IMG/VR virus record: IMGVR_UViG_3300020456_000223
Location: 1-29,902 of that record
Strand: one strand, 5' to 3'
DNA: 29,902 nt
Source of the DNA: a virus
Positions 14,560 through 22,700 of this stretch are shown here, in pieces. The notes below the pieces were generated by a model. The model was given only the letters and a program-made list of their open reading frames with translations. It did no database searches and was not told where the DNA came from. The position numbers and the translations under genes are program-made. Numbering within the stretch: the stretch's first letter is position 1; every line of letters begins with the position of its first letter.

Positions 14560-16056
14560 ATGAGCTGTCACAATACAGATACTAATAACGCTGGTCAAAC
14601 TATCATTCTTGCAGATCCCTGTAAGGATAATTTCTTTGCGGAAACAGAAGCACACTTAGAGAGATTTTTTGATAGAATTACCAAACCAGGTGTTGCTGCA
14701 CTCAACTTATCAAATGACCTGAGACAAACTGCACAACTTATTGCAACTGGTTCTAAGCGATTTATCAATTCAGTCACTGCTTCTTTACGAGATGAACTTG
14801 AAGAGGTAATTAAATCTGGATTATCCTCACTTGCTAATAGTATTATGACTGGAGCAAGTAATCAATTTGAAGCAATGAACAAAGTTATTGGTATACAAGG
14901 GTCTTTAATTGATCCTGTTGAGAAATTATTTTGCGCTGTGTTCTGTGCTGCCACAAAGATAGCAAACTCAATGGTCAATGTAGTTACTGACTTATTAGTT
15001 GGTGCCATGAACAATGCAGTCAATGCTCCTGTCTGTGCTGTTCAAGATTTCATTGGTGCTATGACCAAGAGAATCGTGGATGGTATTGATTCTATTGTTG
15101 GTCCTGTATTGGAACCCATCCAAAAGGTTTTAGAGACAACATTTAAAATCAAGGATTTCATTCTTGGTGCAGTAAATACTATTAGAAAGATTCAGAACTT
15201 CTTTACCTGTGGTGAAGAAATCAAGTGTCGTGCTACCACAAAGTATAAGTTACACACAGGACCTAGAAAGGATGATGATAAGCAAGATGAAAAGTTTAAT
15301 ACAATCTTCAGTGGTACTGCAATTTCAGAAGGAGCGGGTAATTTACTCAACGATTTTGAGAGACAATATGGTAAATGGAATCTGTTTGGGTCTCCTTTAA
15401 GTGAAGCCTCTTCCCTCCAACCCTGCAATTCTGGTAATCCGTTCAAGTGTGGAACGCCCACTGTTGAAATTTTTGGTGGTGATGGATTCAATGCTGCTGC
15501 TGAAGTTATTCTCGGAAGAGTTATAGAAGATGTAGACACAGAGGACATCGTAGGTGGTATTGAGAGAACTGCTAGTATCGTTGGAGTAAAGATAACTAAT
15601 CCTGGTGCTGGATACACCAGAGCACCTCTGGTAGCATTCACAGACAGTTGTAATAGAGGATATGGTGCCTATGGTAGAGCAAACATTGATGTGATACCTA
15701 CATCACCTACCTATGGTCAAGTTACCAGTATCTCTATCATTAGTGAGGGTGAGAACTATCCTGCTGGTGACCAAGAACCTGTCTATCTTGTTGATGTTGT
15801 TGTTGACGATGGTGGACAAGACTATGCTGATACAGATACGCTAGTTGCGAAGCATTGTGGTGACCTAACTATTGTTGATGGTCGCATTACTAAGGTCAAC
15901 GTTACTAATCTATGTCGCTTTGATGACCTAGCAGACCTTACTATCAATAGTGAGACTGGTTTTGGTGCTGTATTGAGACCCATTATGTCTACCGACATAC
16001 CACCTGTTCTACAGGGCGAACTTGTAGAAGTAATTGACTGTATATACCCGAAATAA
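14560..16056 (+). CDS. Virion structural protein, probable tail/baseplate (498 aa)
   Basis: Preceded by the best ribosome binding site in the cluster (AGGAGG, 7 bases before ATG), suggesting strong expression. Residues 1-230 are predicted helical, with NLSNDLRQTAQLIATGSKRF and LCAVFCAATKIAN-like small-residue helices (KLFCAVFCAATKIANSMVNV). A charged linker follows (GPRKDDDKQDEK). The C-terminal part is beta-rich with two or three similar modules: VKITNPGAGYTRAPLVAFTD, ISIISEGENYPAGDQEPVYL and VVVDDGGQDYADTDTLVAKH, a pattern x-I-x-x-x-G-x-x-Y that I know from phage tail-surface proteins. At least ten cysteines are present, many for a cytoplasmic protein. It lies between spike base and needle. 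I do not know a T4 counterpart, so tail tip or short-fibre roles are inferred. Confidence 0.72.
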   Translation: MSCHNTDTNNAGQTIILADPCKDNFFAETEAHLERFFDRITKPGVAALNLSNDLRQTAQLIATGSKRFINSVTASLRDELEEVIKSGLSSLANSIMTGASNQFEAMNKVIGIQGSLIDPVEKLFCAVFCAATKIANSMVNVVTDLLVGAMNNAVNAPVCAVQDFIGAMTKRIVDGIDSIVGPVLEPIQKVLETTFKIKDFILGAVNTIRKIQNFFTCGEEIKCRATTKYKLHTGPRKDDDKQDEKFNTIFSGTAISEGAGNLLNDFERQYGKWNLFGSPLSEASSLQPCNSGNPFKCGTPTVEIFGGDGFNAAAEVILGRVIEDVDTEDIVGGIERTASIVGVKITNPGAGYTRAPLVAFTDSCNRGYGAYGRANIDVIPTSPTYGQVTSISIISEGENYPAGDQEPVYLVDVVVDDGGQDYADTDTLVAKHCGDLTIVDGRITKVNVTNLCRFDDLADLTINSETGFGAVLRPIMSTDIPPVLQGELVEVIDCIYPK

Positions 16057-16059
16057 GAT

Positions 16060-16608
16060 ATGGCTAATCAAGAAGGACAAGTATGTGAATCATACGGACC
16101 AAAACTTTTATTATCCACTGGAAATACTAATCAAGGTGTAGGTGGTCCAGAAGCAGCATCTATAAAGATGACCAATGATGCTATGGAGAGAGTCACTTTC
16201 AAACACCTAGAGTCTGGTTTAACAAGACTTGAAGCAGAAAATACATTTGAAGTTACCGTAGGTGAAAAAGCAGGTGAAGGAACTACGATAGAAATTAATG
16301 TACTAAACGGTGATATTGATATTAATGTAAGAAATGGTCATCTAGGTTTGAAAGGACCTAATATTACTTTGGATGCTTCTGATTCTATTGTAATGAAGGC
16401 ATCAAAGATTCAGATTGGTGATGAGAAACAAACTCAACAGGTTGTTATTGCTGGTCAAAAAACAGAGGTAAAATCAAAGAAAGGTAATCTTGCAGCAGCA
16501 ATCAAGACAGATTCAGTTCTTACATCCTTTGCTGGTTCTTTCGTAAGTGATACTGTAGAAGAACTTATAGGTGCTGCTGCTGGTAAACCAGGCGGAGGTA
16601 GTTGCTAA
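16060..16608 (+). CDS. Beta-helix needle-like protein (gp5 C-terminal type)
   Basis: A 182-aa protein whose middle (about 85-127) is a run of eight-residue strands: VLNGDIDI, NVRNGHLG, LKGPNITL, DASDSIVM, KASKIQIG. This octad pattern fits the triple-stranded beta-helix of the T4 gp5 needle and VgrG/gpV spikes. The N-terminal part is mixed, and the C-terminus is Ala/Gly-rich and ends PGGGSC. It would trimerise into the membrane-piercing shaft under the hub. In T4 this module is fused to gp5; here it is a stand-alone gene two positions downstream of the OB protein. A PAAR-type tip protein is not recognised nearby. The stop overlaps the next start (TAATG). Confidence 0.68.
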   Translation: MANQEGQVCESYGPKLLLSTGNTNQGVGGPEAASIKMTNDAMERVTFKHLESGLTRLEAENTFEVTVGEKAGEGTTIEINVLNGDIDINVRNGHLGLKGPNITLDASDSIVMKASKIQIGDEKQTQQVVIAGQKTEVKSKKGNLAAAIKTDSVLTSFAGSFVSDTVEELIGAAAGKPGGGSC

Positions 16609-17048
16609 TGGTCAAGAGTTTCAAGGCAGATTTCAGACAAGGTGGTAATACTATCCTTGATGATGTATACGTACGTGGATGTTTGTTTATAAGTGATGGT
16701 TGTGGTATAATATTTCAAGATAAAGGTAATTCAAATAAACAATCAAGACTTGTTGTTAAAGACGGTTCATTAAGACTTGAACCAATCATTGATATTATCC
16801 CTGGTCAACCTGGAGGAGGATCTGGTGGATCTGGTAGTGATGGTAGTGATGGTGTTGCTAATATTGTAACTGTAACACAAGTCGGATATGCTGGAACTAA
16901 CTTTATTAATGTGAACGATAGTAGTAATATTGCTATCAGTTCAGAGAGTAATGCTTATGGTTCTAGATTCATAAGTAGTGATCTTCCTCCTGCTAATCCA
17001 GATTATTGCGTAGACGGAGACATTTATTATTATACTGGAGATGATTGA
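16608..17048 (+). CDS. Structural protein with Gly/Ser linker (146 aa)
   Basis: Start ATG 16608 is chosen because it overlaps the needle-gene stop; the frame also opens two codons earlier at TTG. The N-terminal half has short beta segments (DDVYVRGCLFISDGCGIIFQ, RLVVKDGSLRLEPII) reminiscent of small beta-helix or tip proteins. A PGQPGGGSGGSGSDGSDG linker at about residue 66-83 leads to a C-terminal segment with SSNIAISSESNAYGSRFISS and an aromatic ending (DIYYYTGDD). Such a hinged two-part layout suits a tail tip or fibre-attachment protein. I do not recognise the family. It overlaps the following gene by one base (TGATG). Confidence 0.62.
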   Translation: MVKSFKADFRQGGNTILDDVYVRGCLFISDGCGIIFQDKGNSNKQSRLVVKDGSLRLEPIIDIIPGQPGGGSGGSGSDGSDGVANIVTVTQVGYAGTNFINVNDSSNIAISSESNAYGSRFISSDLPPANPDYCVDGDIYYYTGDD

Positions 17049-18733
17049 TGCCTGGTGTATATGTGGGAGTTGGTTGCTCCTTTGTTAAGGCAAACAAAGT
17101 ATTTGTTGGTGTTGGTTGTAGTTTCGTAGAAGCGACTAAAGTCTACACTGCTGAAAACTGCAACTGGAAAGTTATTCACGAGGCAGGTGGTAAAGGACTT
17201 ATTGCACTTGTGGGTCCTGGAGGAACAACCGGTATTAATCCTGATGTTAATTGGTCTAGTTATAGATCTATTGTTGCTTTGTCTGATGATACAGTAGCAT
17301 TTGCAGTCAATGAAAATGATGCAAGAAGTACAACACTTATCAAGATTGATAGTAAAGGAAATTCAGTCTGGCAGAGACAATCTGATAGATTTCAGACATC
17401 TATAACTTGGGAGAATAAGGTTACACTTGCTCTTATCAAAGATTCAAATGATAATATCTATCAATTAGGACGTGCAGCACAACCATCCTCTTTTAAAGGT
17501 GTTGAGTGGATACAAAAATTCAATAGTGCTGGTACATATCAATGGGATAGAACCACTGCTTTACGGGGTTTATTGACGGGATTTACCTCTGGAAATCCAG
17601 GTACTAATGAAGTATATCATGCTGTTTTTAATGGACCTGATGGTGATGAAGAGTCTTCGATGCAGGTTGAGGCACAAAGTGATCGCTCTAATGGTTCTGG
17701 TGACCAAGAATTTTTGACTGGTGTATCAACATTTGATACCAGTGATGGTTCATTAGATAGTTTCAGAATAAATGGAAGTAGTGGTGGAACAGGTAATAAT
17801 AATGGTAATAACTATGGACGAGAAATTTGTAGGTTAGGTGATAAGATTTACTCTGCTAGTCAGGCATTTGGTCATAAATGTGCAAGTGTAAATGGTCCTT
17901 GTTTTCATGTCGCAAACATTTATCGTAGGTCATTAGATGGTCAGACCGTTGATGGTGGAACTGTTGGAGGTGGAAGAGTTGACGTTAATAGCACTAGTTA
18001 TCCTTTAGCTTCTACTGGATGTGTGTATACCAACGATGATGAAACTTATAATTATCCAATCTTGGGTACTTATTATAAAAATGTAAATAGGGGATTTACA
18101 CCTGGAAAAAATCTTTTCTTTTTCTATACGTCAGATCTTGATTTGACTGATATATTAAAATATGAACTTACTGGACCCGCCACTGCTGTTACTGCTAATG
18201 ATATTACACATATCCCAGGAAGTGGTGTGATTTGGGATTCTTCTAATAATCATATCTATTTTTTACAAGCACATATAGATCTCGATGAACTCTCTATCAT
18301 TGAGTTTGATGTTGCTACTGGAACTATACAGAATCAAAATAGATTCAGAATCACAAATGCAAATGACAGAATATACACTGACACTCACAATTGTGCAACA
18401 TTAGCAATGACATCAGATAAGTTTTATATTCAGTCACAGACAAATAGATTTGATAATACTGGTGTTAATAACGCTTACCAAGTAATCGTATTACAAGTTC
18501 CTAGAGACCTCACGAAAGGTTTTGGTGACTATGGTGATAATCTTGTGTACGAACCAAGACCAGCTAATGACCTTTATACCTTGAGTTCATCAACAGAAAA
18601 CCTTGGATACTCTGGACCTGGTGGAAGTTACTACTGGCCAATCCCAGGGACAAGAACCCATGGAACGCAAGATGAGAACACAACTCCCACCGCAGACAAT
18701 ATCCCAATTGGCGTCACCAAACAAAAGAATTGA
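17048..18733 (+). CDS. Putative beta-propeller tail-tip/adhesin protein (561 aa)
   Basis: ATG 17048 overlaps the previous stop. The N-terminus has two tandem 14-residue units (VYVGVGCSFVKANK and VFVGVGCSFVEATK) and a decayed third (VYTAENCNWKV). The rest (about 60-530) has repeats of the kind found in WD40/NHL-type or PQQ-like propellers: LIKIDSKGNSVWQRQSDRF, IYQLGRAAQ, EWIQKFNSAGTYQWDRTTAL, NHIYFLQAHIDLDELSIIEF and KFYIQSQTNRF. These suggest a beta-propeller that could bind a surface ligand. It is the last gene of the tail cluster. No signal peptide or catalytic motif is seen. A role in receptor binding is inference. A consensus promoter starts at its stop codon. Confidence 0.68.
   Translation: MPGVYVGVGCSFVKANKVFVGVGCSFVEATKVYTAENCNWKVIHEAGGKGLIALVGPGGTTGINPDVNWSSYRSIVALSDDTVAFAVNENDARSTTLIKIDSKGNSVWQRQSDRFQTSITWENKVTLALIKDSNDNIYQLGRAAQPSSFKGVEWIQKFNSAGTYQWDRTTALRGLLTGFTSGNPGTNEVYHAVFNGPDGDEESSMQVEAQSDRSNGSGDQEFLTGVSTFDTSDGSLDSFRINGSSGGTGNNNGNNYGREICRLGDKIYSASQAFGHKCASVNGPCFHVANIYRRSLDGQTVDGGTVGGGRVDVNSTSYPLASTGCVYTNDDETYNYPILGTYYKNVNRGFTPGKNLFFFYTSDLDLTDILKYELTGPATAVTANDITHIPGSGVIWDSSNNHIYFLQAHIDLDELSIIEFDVATGTIQNQNRFRITNANDRIYTDTHNCATLAMTSDKFYIQSQTNRFDNTGVNNAYQVIVLQVPRDLTKGFGDYGDNLVYEPRPANDLYTLSSSTENLGYSGPGGSYYWPIPGTRTHGTQDENTTPTADNIPIGVTKQKN
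17057..17140 (+). repeat. Two tandem 42-bp coding repeats
   Basis: Units 17057-17098 and 17099-17140 encode the 14-residue repeats VYVGVGCSFVKANK and VFVGVGCSFVEATK. The nucleotide sequences have diverged mainly at third positions, indicating selection on the protein repeat. Confidence 0.8.
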
Positions 18734-18758
18734 CACCGCTTGACGAACCTGCTATAAT
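18730..18758 (+). promoter_or_regulatory. Consensus sigma70-type promoter with extended -10
   Basis: TTGACA (18730-18735), a 17-base spacer and TATAAT (18753-18758), preceded by TGC (an extended -10). It begins at the stop codon of the 561-aa gene and lies 23 bases before ATG 18782, so it should drive the two small genes and perhaps the tRNAs. Confidence 0.9.
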
Positions 18759-18781
18759 ATGGTGGTAAATCAATCAGACCT

Positions 18782-18961
18782 ATGACTGAAGAGTACGTGA
18801 CGAGTTGTGTTGTGGACATGAGCAACAAGACCATTCACATAGAATCCAACGAAGGTGACGAGAAAACCGTTGTATGTGAGACCGTTGATCAGTTTATGAA
18901 TGTACTAGAGGTTGTTCGTGCATCCTGCACAGAAGATATGATTACCTACGCATCACTTTAA
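18782..18961 (+). CDS. Small hypothetical protein (59 aa)
   Basis: A 59-residue frame from ATG 18782 to TAA 18959-18961. The stop shares its last base with the ATG of the antitoxin-like gene. The sequence begins MTEEYVTSCVVDMSNKTIHI and continues with an acidic strand-rich part (EGDEKTVVCETVDQFMNVLE) and a short helix. Three cysteines are spaced too widely for a zinc knuckle. I do not recognise it. It is not an obvious RelE/Doc/PIN toxin: it is acidic and too short. A strong host-type promoter directly upstream marks it as an early gene. Confidence 0.7.
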   Translation: MTEEYVTSCVVDMSNKTIHIESNEGDEKTVVCETVDQFMNVLEVVRASCTEDMITYASL

Positions 18962-19134
18962 TGGAAATCTTTACAGTAGAAGAAGCACAGGAAAGATGGG
19001 ATGAACTGATTGAACGTGCTGAAAATGGAGAGCATATTGGTATCGTCAAAGAGGATGGTACAGCAGCAGTATTAATGCCCGCAGATGATGAGATGCGTCG
19101 AATATATCGTTACGAGAATAACGAAGCATCTTAA
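18961..19134 (+). CDS. Phd/YefM antitoxin-like protein (57 aa)
   Basis: The 57-residue sequence MEIFTVEEAQERWDELIERA then ENGEHIGIVKEDGTAAVLMP, with ADDEMRRIY after it, follows the Phd/YefM N-terminal pattern: a first strand, a helix with xAxxxWxELIxRAENGE, a strand pair and A-V-L-x-P. Phd/YefM proteins are DNA-binding antitoxins that repress their own operon. The usual C-terminal toxin-binding tail is almost absent here, so it may work only as a small repressor or as a decoy for a host toxin. No recognisable toxin gene adjoins it. The partner upstream is a 59-aa acidic protein joined by TAATG coupling. The consensus promoter 23 bases before that gene is the likely autoregulated site, but no operator palindrome is clear. 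Confidence 0.72.
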   Translation: MEIFTVEEAQERWDELIERAENGEHIGIVKEDGTAAVLMPADDEMRRIYRYENNEAS

Positions 19135-19140
19135 TCATCG

Positions 19141-19212
19141 GGGAGTGTCGCATAAAGGTTAATGCGCCCTGCTTATAACGGGGTCATCCGGGTTCAATTC
19201 CCGGCATTCCTA
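19141..19212 (+). tRNA. tRNA-Ile (anticodon UAU)
   Basis: A cloverleaf can be drawn: acceptor GGGAGTG/CATTCCT (with G-U pairs), D stem GCAT/ATGC, anticodon stem CCCTG/CGGGG around loop CTTATAA, a 4-base variable loop, T stem CCGGG/CCCGG with loop TTCAATT, discriminator A. The anticodon TAT reads AUA. CCA is not encoded. Confidence 0.85.
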
Positions 19213-19214
19213 TC

Positions 19215-19287
19215 GCTCCTTTAGCAATCTGGTGAATGCACCGAACTCATAATTCGGCTGAGGTGAGTTCGATCCTCACAAGGAGCA
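19215..19287 (+). tRNA. tRNA with CAU anticodon (Met, or Ile2 if lysidine-modified)
   Basis: Perfect acceptor stem GCTCCTT/AAGGAGC, D stem GCA/TGC, anticodon stem CCGAA/TTCGG with loop CTCATAA, variable loop CTGAG, T stem GTGAG/CTCAC with loop TTCGATC, discriminator A. The CAT anticodon fits elongator Met. Sequence alone does not exclude a lysidine-modified Ile tRNA. CCA is not encoded. Confidence 0.88.
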
Positions 19288-19291
19288 CCTT

Positions 19292-19364
19292 GCCCGTATA
19301 GTCCAACGGCAGAGACAGAGGACTTAAAATCCTTCCAGTGTCGGTTCGAATCCGACTACGGGTA
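19292..19364 (+). tRNA. tRNA with UAA anticodon (Leu) and short variable loop
   Basis: Acceptor GCCCGTA/TACGGGT, D stem GTC/GAC, anticodon stem GAGGA/TCCTT with loop CTTAAAA (anticodon TAA, reading UUA), variable loop CCAGT, T stem GTCGG/CCGAC with loop TTCGAAT, discriminator A. Bacterial tRNA-Leu normally has a long class II variable arm; here it is only five bases. CCA is not encoded. Confidence 0.82.
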
Positions 19365-19368
19365 TAAA

Positions 19369-19375
19369 ATAAATA
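19369..19375 (+). promoter_or_regulatory. T4-like late promoter box (ATAAATA)
   Basis: ATAAATA at 19369-19375, five bases after the last tRNA and 19 bases before ATG 19395. The spacing matches the other late-type boxes of this window. Confidence 0.5.
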
Positions 19376-19394
19376 AGACAACAACAGAATAATC

Positions 19395-19718
19395 ATGTCT
19401 TATAAAAAAGTAGAATCATATAGGATTGTCCAGCGTTACGTATGGTTCGAGAACGCTTCTATGATTGTTAAAATGTACTTTCTGAATGGTGTTCCTTTCA
19501 CCTTTGATGAACTACCAGTAGGACATTTATATGATCAAGACTTAACGAAAGAAGCAGATAAGCATAGAGATTATGACCAGGAAGATGTTTATATTGGGTC
19601 TAACTATTTGTTGATGGAGGAGTGTCATCCTTGCTTCAATATTTTTGATATTGAGAACCCAGAAGACCTGCCTGACGATGACGATTTACCGTGGGATGAG
19701 GAAGACCTAACTAACTAA
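19395..19718 (+). CDS. Acidic hypothetical protein (107 aa)
   Basis: A 107-aa protein starting at ATG 19395 behind an ATAAATA box. The N-terminal half is strand-rich (SYRIVQRYVWFENASMIVKM, then YFLNGVPFTFDELPVG). The C-terminal third is strongly acidic (NPEDLPDDDDLPWDEEDLTN). A single CHPC pair (EECHPCFNIF) is present but has no partner for a zinc site. I do not recognise the family. The acidic tail might bind a basic partner or mimic DNA, which is speculative. The TAA stop lies in the CTAAATA box of the following fibre gene. Confidence 0.72.
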   Translation: MSYKKVESYRIVQRYVWFENASMIVKMYFLNGVPFTFDELPVGHLYDQDLTKEADKHRDYDQEDVYIGSNYLLMEECHPCFNIFDIENPEDLPDDDDLPWDEEDLTN

Positions 19719-19721
19719 ATA
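19715..19721 (+). promoter_or_regulatory. T4-like late promoter box (CTAAATA)
   Basis: CTAAATA at 19715-19721 includes the stop codon of the acidic 107-aa gene and lies 35 bases before the start of the 1751-aa fibre gene. Confidence 0.5.
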
Positions 19722-19756
19722 AAGAATAATAGACAAATACCAGAAGTTATAATCCC

Positions 19757-22700
19757 ATGCCTCTGAATAAGTTAGACAATTTTATTAAAAACACAGAAGG
19801 TCGTATATTATATGTCAGCCCCAGTGACCTTGACTCAACAGATTCTATTAGTAATCAAGGTAACTCTCTAGCACAACCATTTAAGACTCTGCAAAGAGCA
19901 CTGTTAGAGGCTGCTAGATTTTCCTATGTTAGAGGAAACAGCAATGATTTTGTAGAGAGAACTACAATCTTGCTGATGCCTGGTGAGCACATTATTGATA
20001 ACAGACCTGGTTTCCAAGTATATAATGATGGTGGAGTTGCAAAAGCAAAAGCACCAAACGGCACAATCTCTGATGCTGCTACAACATTAAGTCTGGAAAT
20101 TGATTCTGTCTTTGACTTAACCCAAGAAGATAATATTCTCTACAAGTATAATAGTATCAATGGTGGTGTTATTGTACCACGTGGTACTTCTATTGTTGGT
20201 CTTGACTTAAGAAAGACTAAACTACGTCCAAAGTACGTACCTAATCCTACTGATAGTAATACAGCAAATAGTGCTGTCTTTAGAATCACTGGTGCTTGCT
20301 ACTTCTGGCAGTTCTCTATCTTTGATGGTGATACGACTGTTTATACTAATCAGTCTGATTTCTCTAGCAATAATATTTCAACCCCCACATTCTCGCACCA
20401 CAAACTCACAGTATTTGAATATGCTGATGGTGTGAATAATGTAACAGGTCAGACTCTTACTGACTTGGATATGTATTATGCCAAGTTGTCTAATGCATTC
20501 AACAATGGTTCTGGTCGTGATATTGATGATAAGTTCCCAGCAGATCCTGATGGATTCGCTAAGATGCGTCCTGAGTGGGAGATTGTTGGTGCATTTGCCG
20601 CTGATCCTATTGAGATTACAAACATTGAGGCAGGTAGTGGTGGTACTCCCACGTCTCAAGTTACAGTCACAACTAACATTGATCATGGATTAACTGCTGG
20701 TACTCCTATTAAGATTAAGGGAGTTGTCCCTGAGGAGTATAACATCTCCACGATGGTTCAGAGTGTTGATGCTAGTAATCCAAAAGTATTCACATATCTC
20801 TTACCAACTTTCCCTGCAAACTTAACAACACCTGGTAATGCCTCAAGTGCTACCGTAACTATTGAGACTGATACTGTATCTGGTGCTTCACCATACATCT
20901 TCAATATCTCAATGCGTTCCGTTTATGGTATGAACGGTATGCACGCTGATGGTAGCAAGGCATCTGGATTCAAGTCCATGGTTGTTGCTCAGTTCACGGG
21001 TATTTCACTTCAGAAAGACGATAGAGCATTTGTTAAGTATAACAAGACCTCCAGAGTATATGAAGGTATTGCTATCACCACACAGGCTGCTGCAACACTT
21101 TCTACTAACTCATCTTCTACTGATCCTGATACTGTATACCACTTAGATCCCGTTGCTATTTACAGAAATGGTTGGGAACAGTGTCACATCAAGGCATCCA
21201 ATGATGCTATTCTGCAGATTGTATCTGTATTTGCTATTGGTTATAATAAGCACTTTGCAATGTTGTCTGGTGCTGACGCATCAATTACCAACTCCAACTC
21301 TAACTTTGGTCAGTTAGCACTGGTTGGTGAAGGATTTAAGTCAGAAGCATTTGAGAAAGATAATAAAGCATTCATTACTTCTATCATTACTCCTAAGGCA
21401 GTTACCGAACAGGAGAAAGAAGTTGACTGGTTGAGAGTTGATGTTGGTGTAACTACCAACGTTGGTATTACCTCACACCTGTATCTTCTAGGATACAATG
21501 ATGAGAATGTTCTACCTCCCACAATCACTCAAGGTTTCAGGATTGGTGCACAGAAAGCAGGAACTGCTACACAAGGTAAAAACATCCTTGGTGATAGACT
21601 ATTTGTTAACTTCAGCAATGTTACTGGATATGCAACAAGTGAAGCACAGATCTTCATGTCGGATAAAACGACAACTGGTTCTCAATCATATCATGTAACT
21701 GCTGGTCCTACAACAAACATTCTTACTATTGGTACTCACACCATTCAAACTGGTGAGAAGGTTCTTCTTAGATCTAAGTCTGGTGACTTACCTGAAAATG
21801 TTATTCCTAACACCGTATACTTTGCTATCAGACATTCTGCTACTGAGATAAAGTTAGCTGCTACTCTGAATGAAGCAAATGCTGGTGATGAACTTACAAT
21901 CTATGGTGGTACTGAACTGGTAGTAATCACCAGAGTTACAGATAAGGTTGCTGGTGATATTGGACACCCTGTTCAGTATGACTCCACAAATACACAGTGG
22001 TACATTGAGACTGCAGTTGATAATGATATTTACACTGCTCTTGATCAACTAGGTGAAGCAGCACTGATTGATAACCCAACCACTTCTTTTGTTAAGAGAA
22101 TCTCTGATACTAGAAGTGCTGACGAGAAACTCTACAAACTCAGAGTTGTTATTCCAAAAGAAACTATTGGTGGTAAGAATCCTGAAGATGGTTTCGTCAT
22201 TCAACAATCCAGTACAACTGGTGTAAGAAGCGACACAGACTTTAATAGAACATCTCTTGCCGCTTCTGATGTAGATTTCAACAAGAATCTTGGATACATT
22301 GCTAGTGCTACAAGATCCAGCACTACAGTTACTATCAGAACAGAGTTACCACACAATCTGACTGTTGGTGATAGTATCATTATTAGAAATCTTACTGATA
22401 CTACTAATACTGGTGGTGATTTCAACTTAGGATATAATGGTAGTTTCGTTGTTGGAACTATCTCTGATGAGTTAACATTCACCTATGAGATTGTAGCAAC
22501 TCCTAGCACTCCTGCTACTAACGATACAACAGTTAGAACAACTGCACTTCCTAGATTTGAAAGATCTGATCTGCAGTCTAACCTTTATGTTTATAGAAAC
22601 GAGGTTATCTCTGAGTATATTGAAGGTGTACAAGATGGTATCTACCACGCTATTGTACTGAATGCTTCTAATGCTATCTCAGAAGAGTTCACTGATCACG

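Noticed and set aside
14595-14777. Minus-strand frames inside tail genes (also 27737-27979 and 22201-22482)
   Set aside because: They lie wholly inside clearly coding + strand genes, have low-complexity products, and have no start signal or family resemblance.
18782-18961. Toxin partner of the Phd-like protein
   Set aside because: The 59-aa product is acidic and has none of the RelE, Doc, PIN or MazF motifs. Adjacency alone is not enough.
19292-19364. Ochre suppressor tRNA
   Set aside because: The loop CTTAAAA gives anticodon UAA, which reads UUA. A UAA suppressor would need anticodon UUA.
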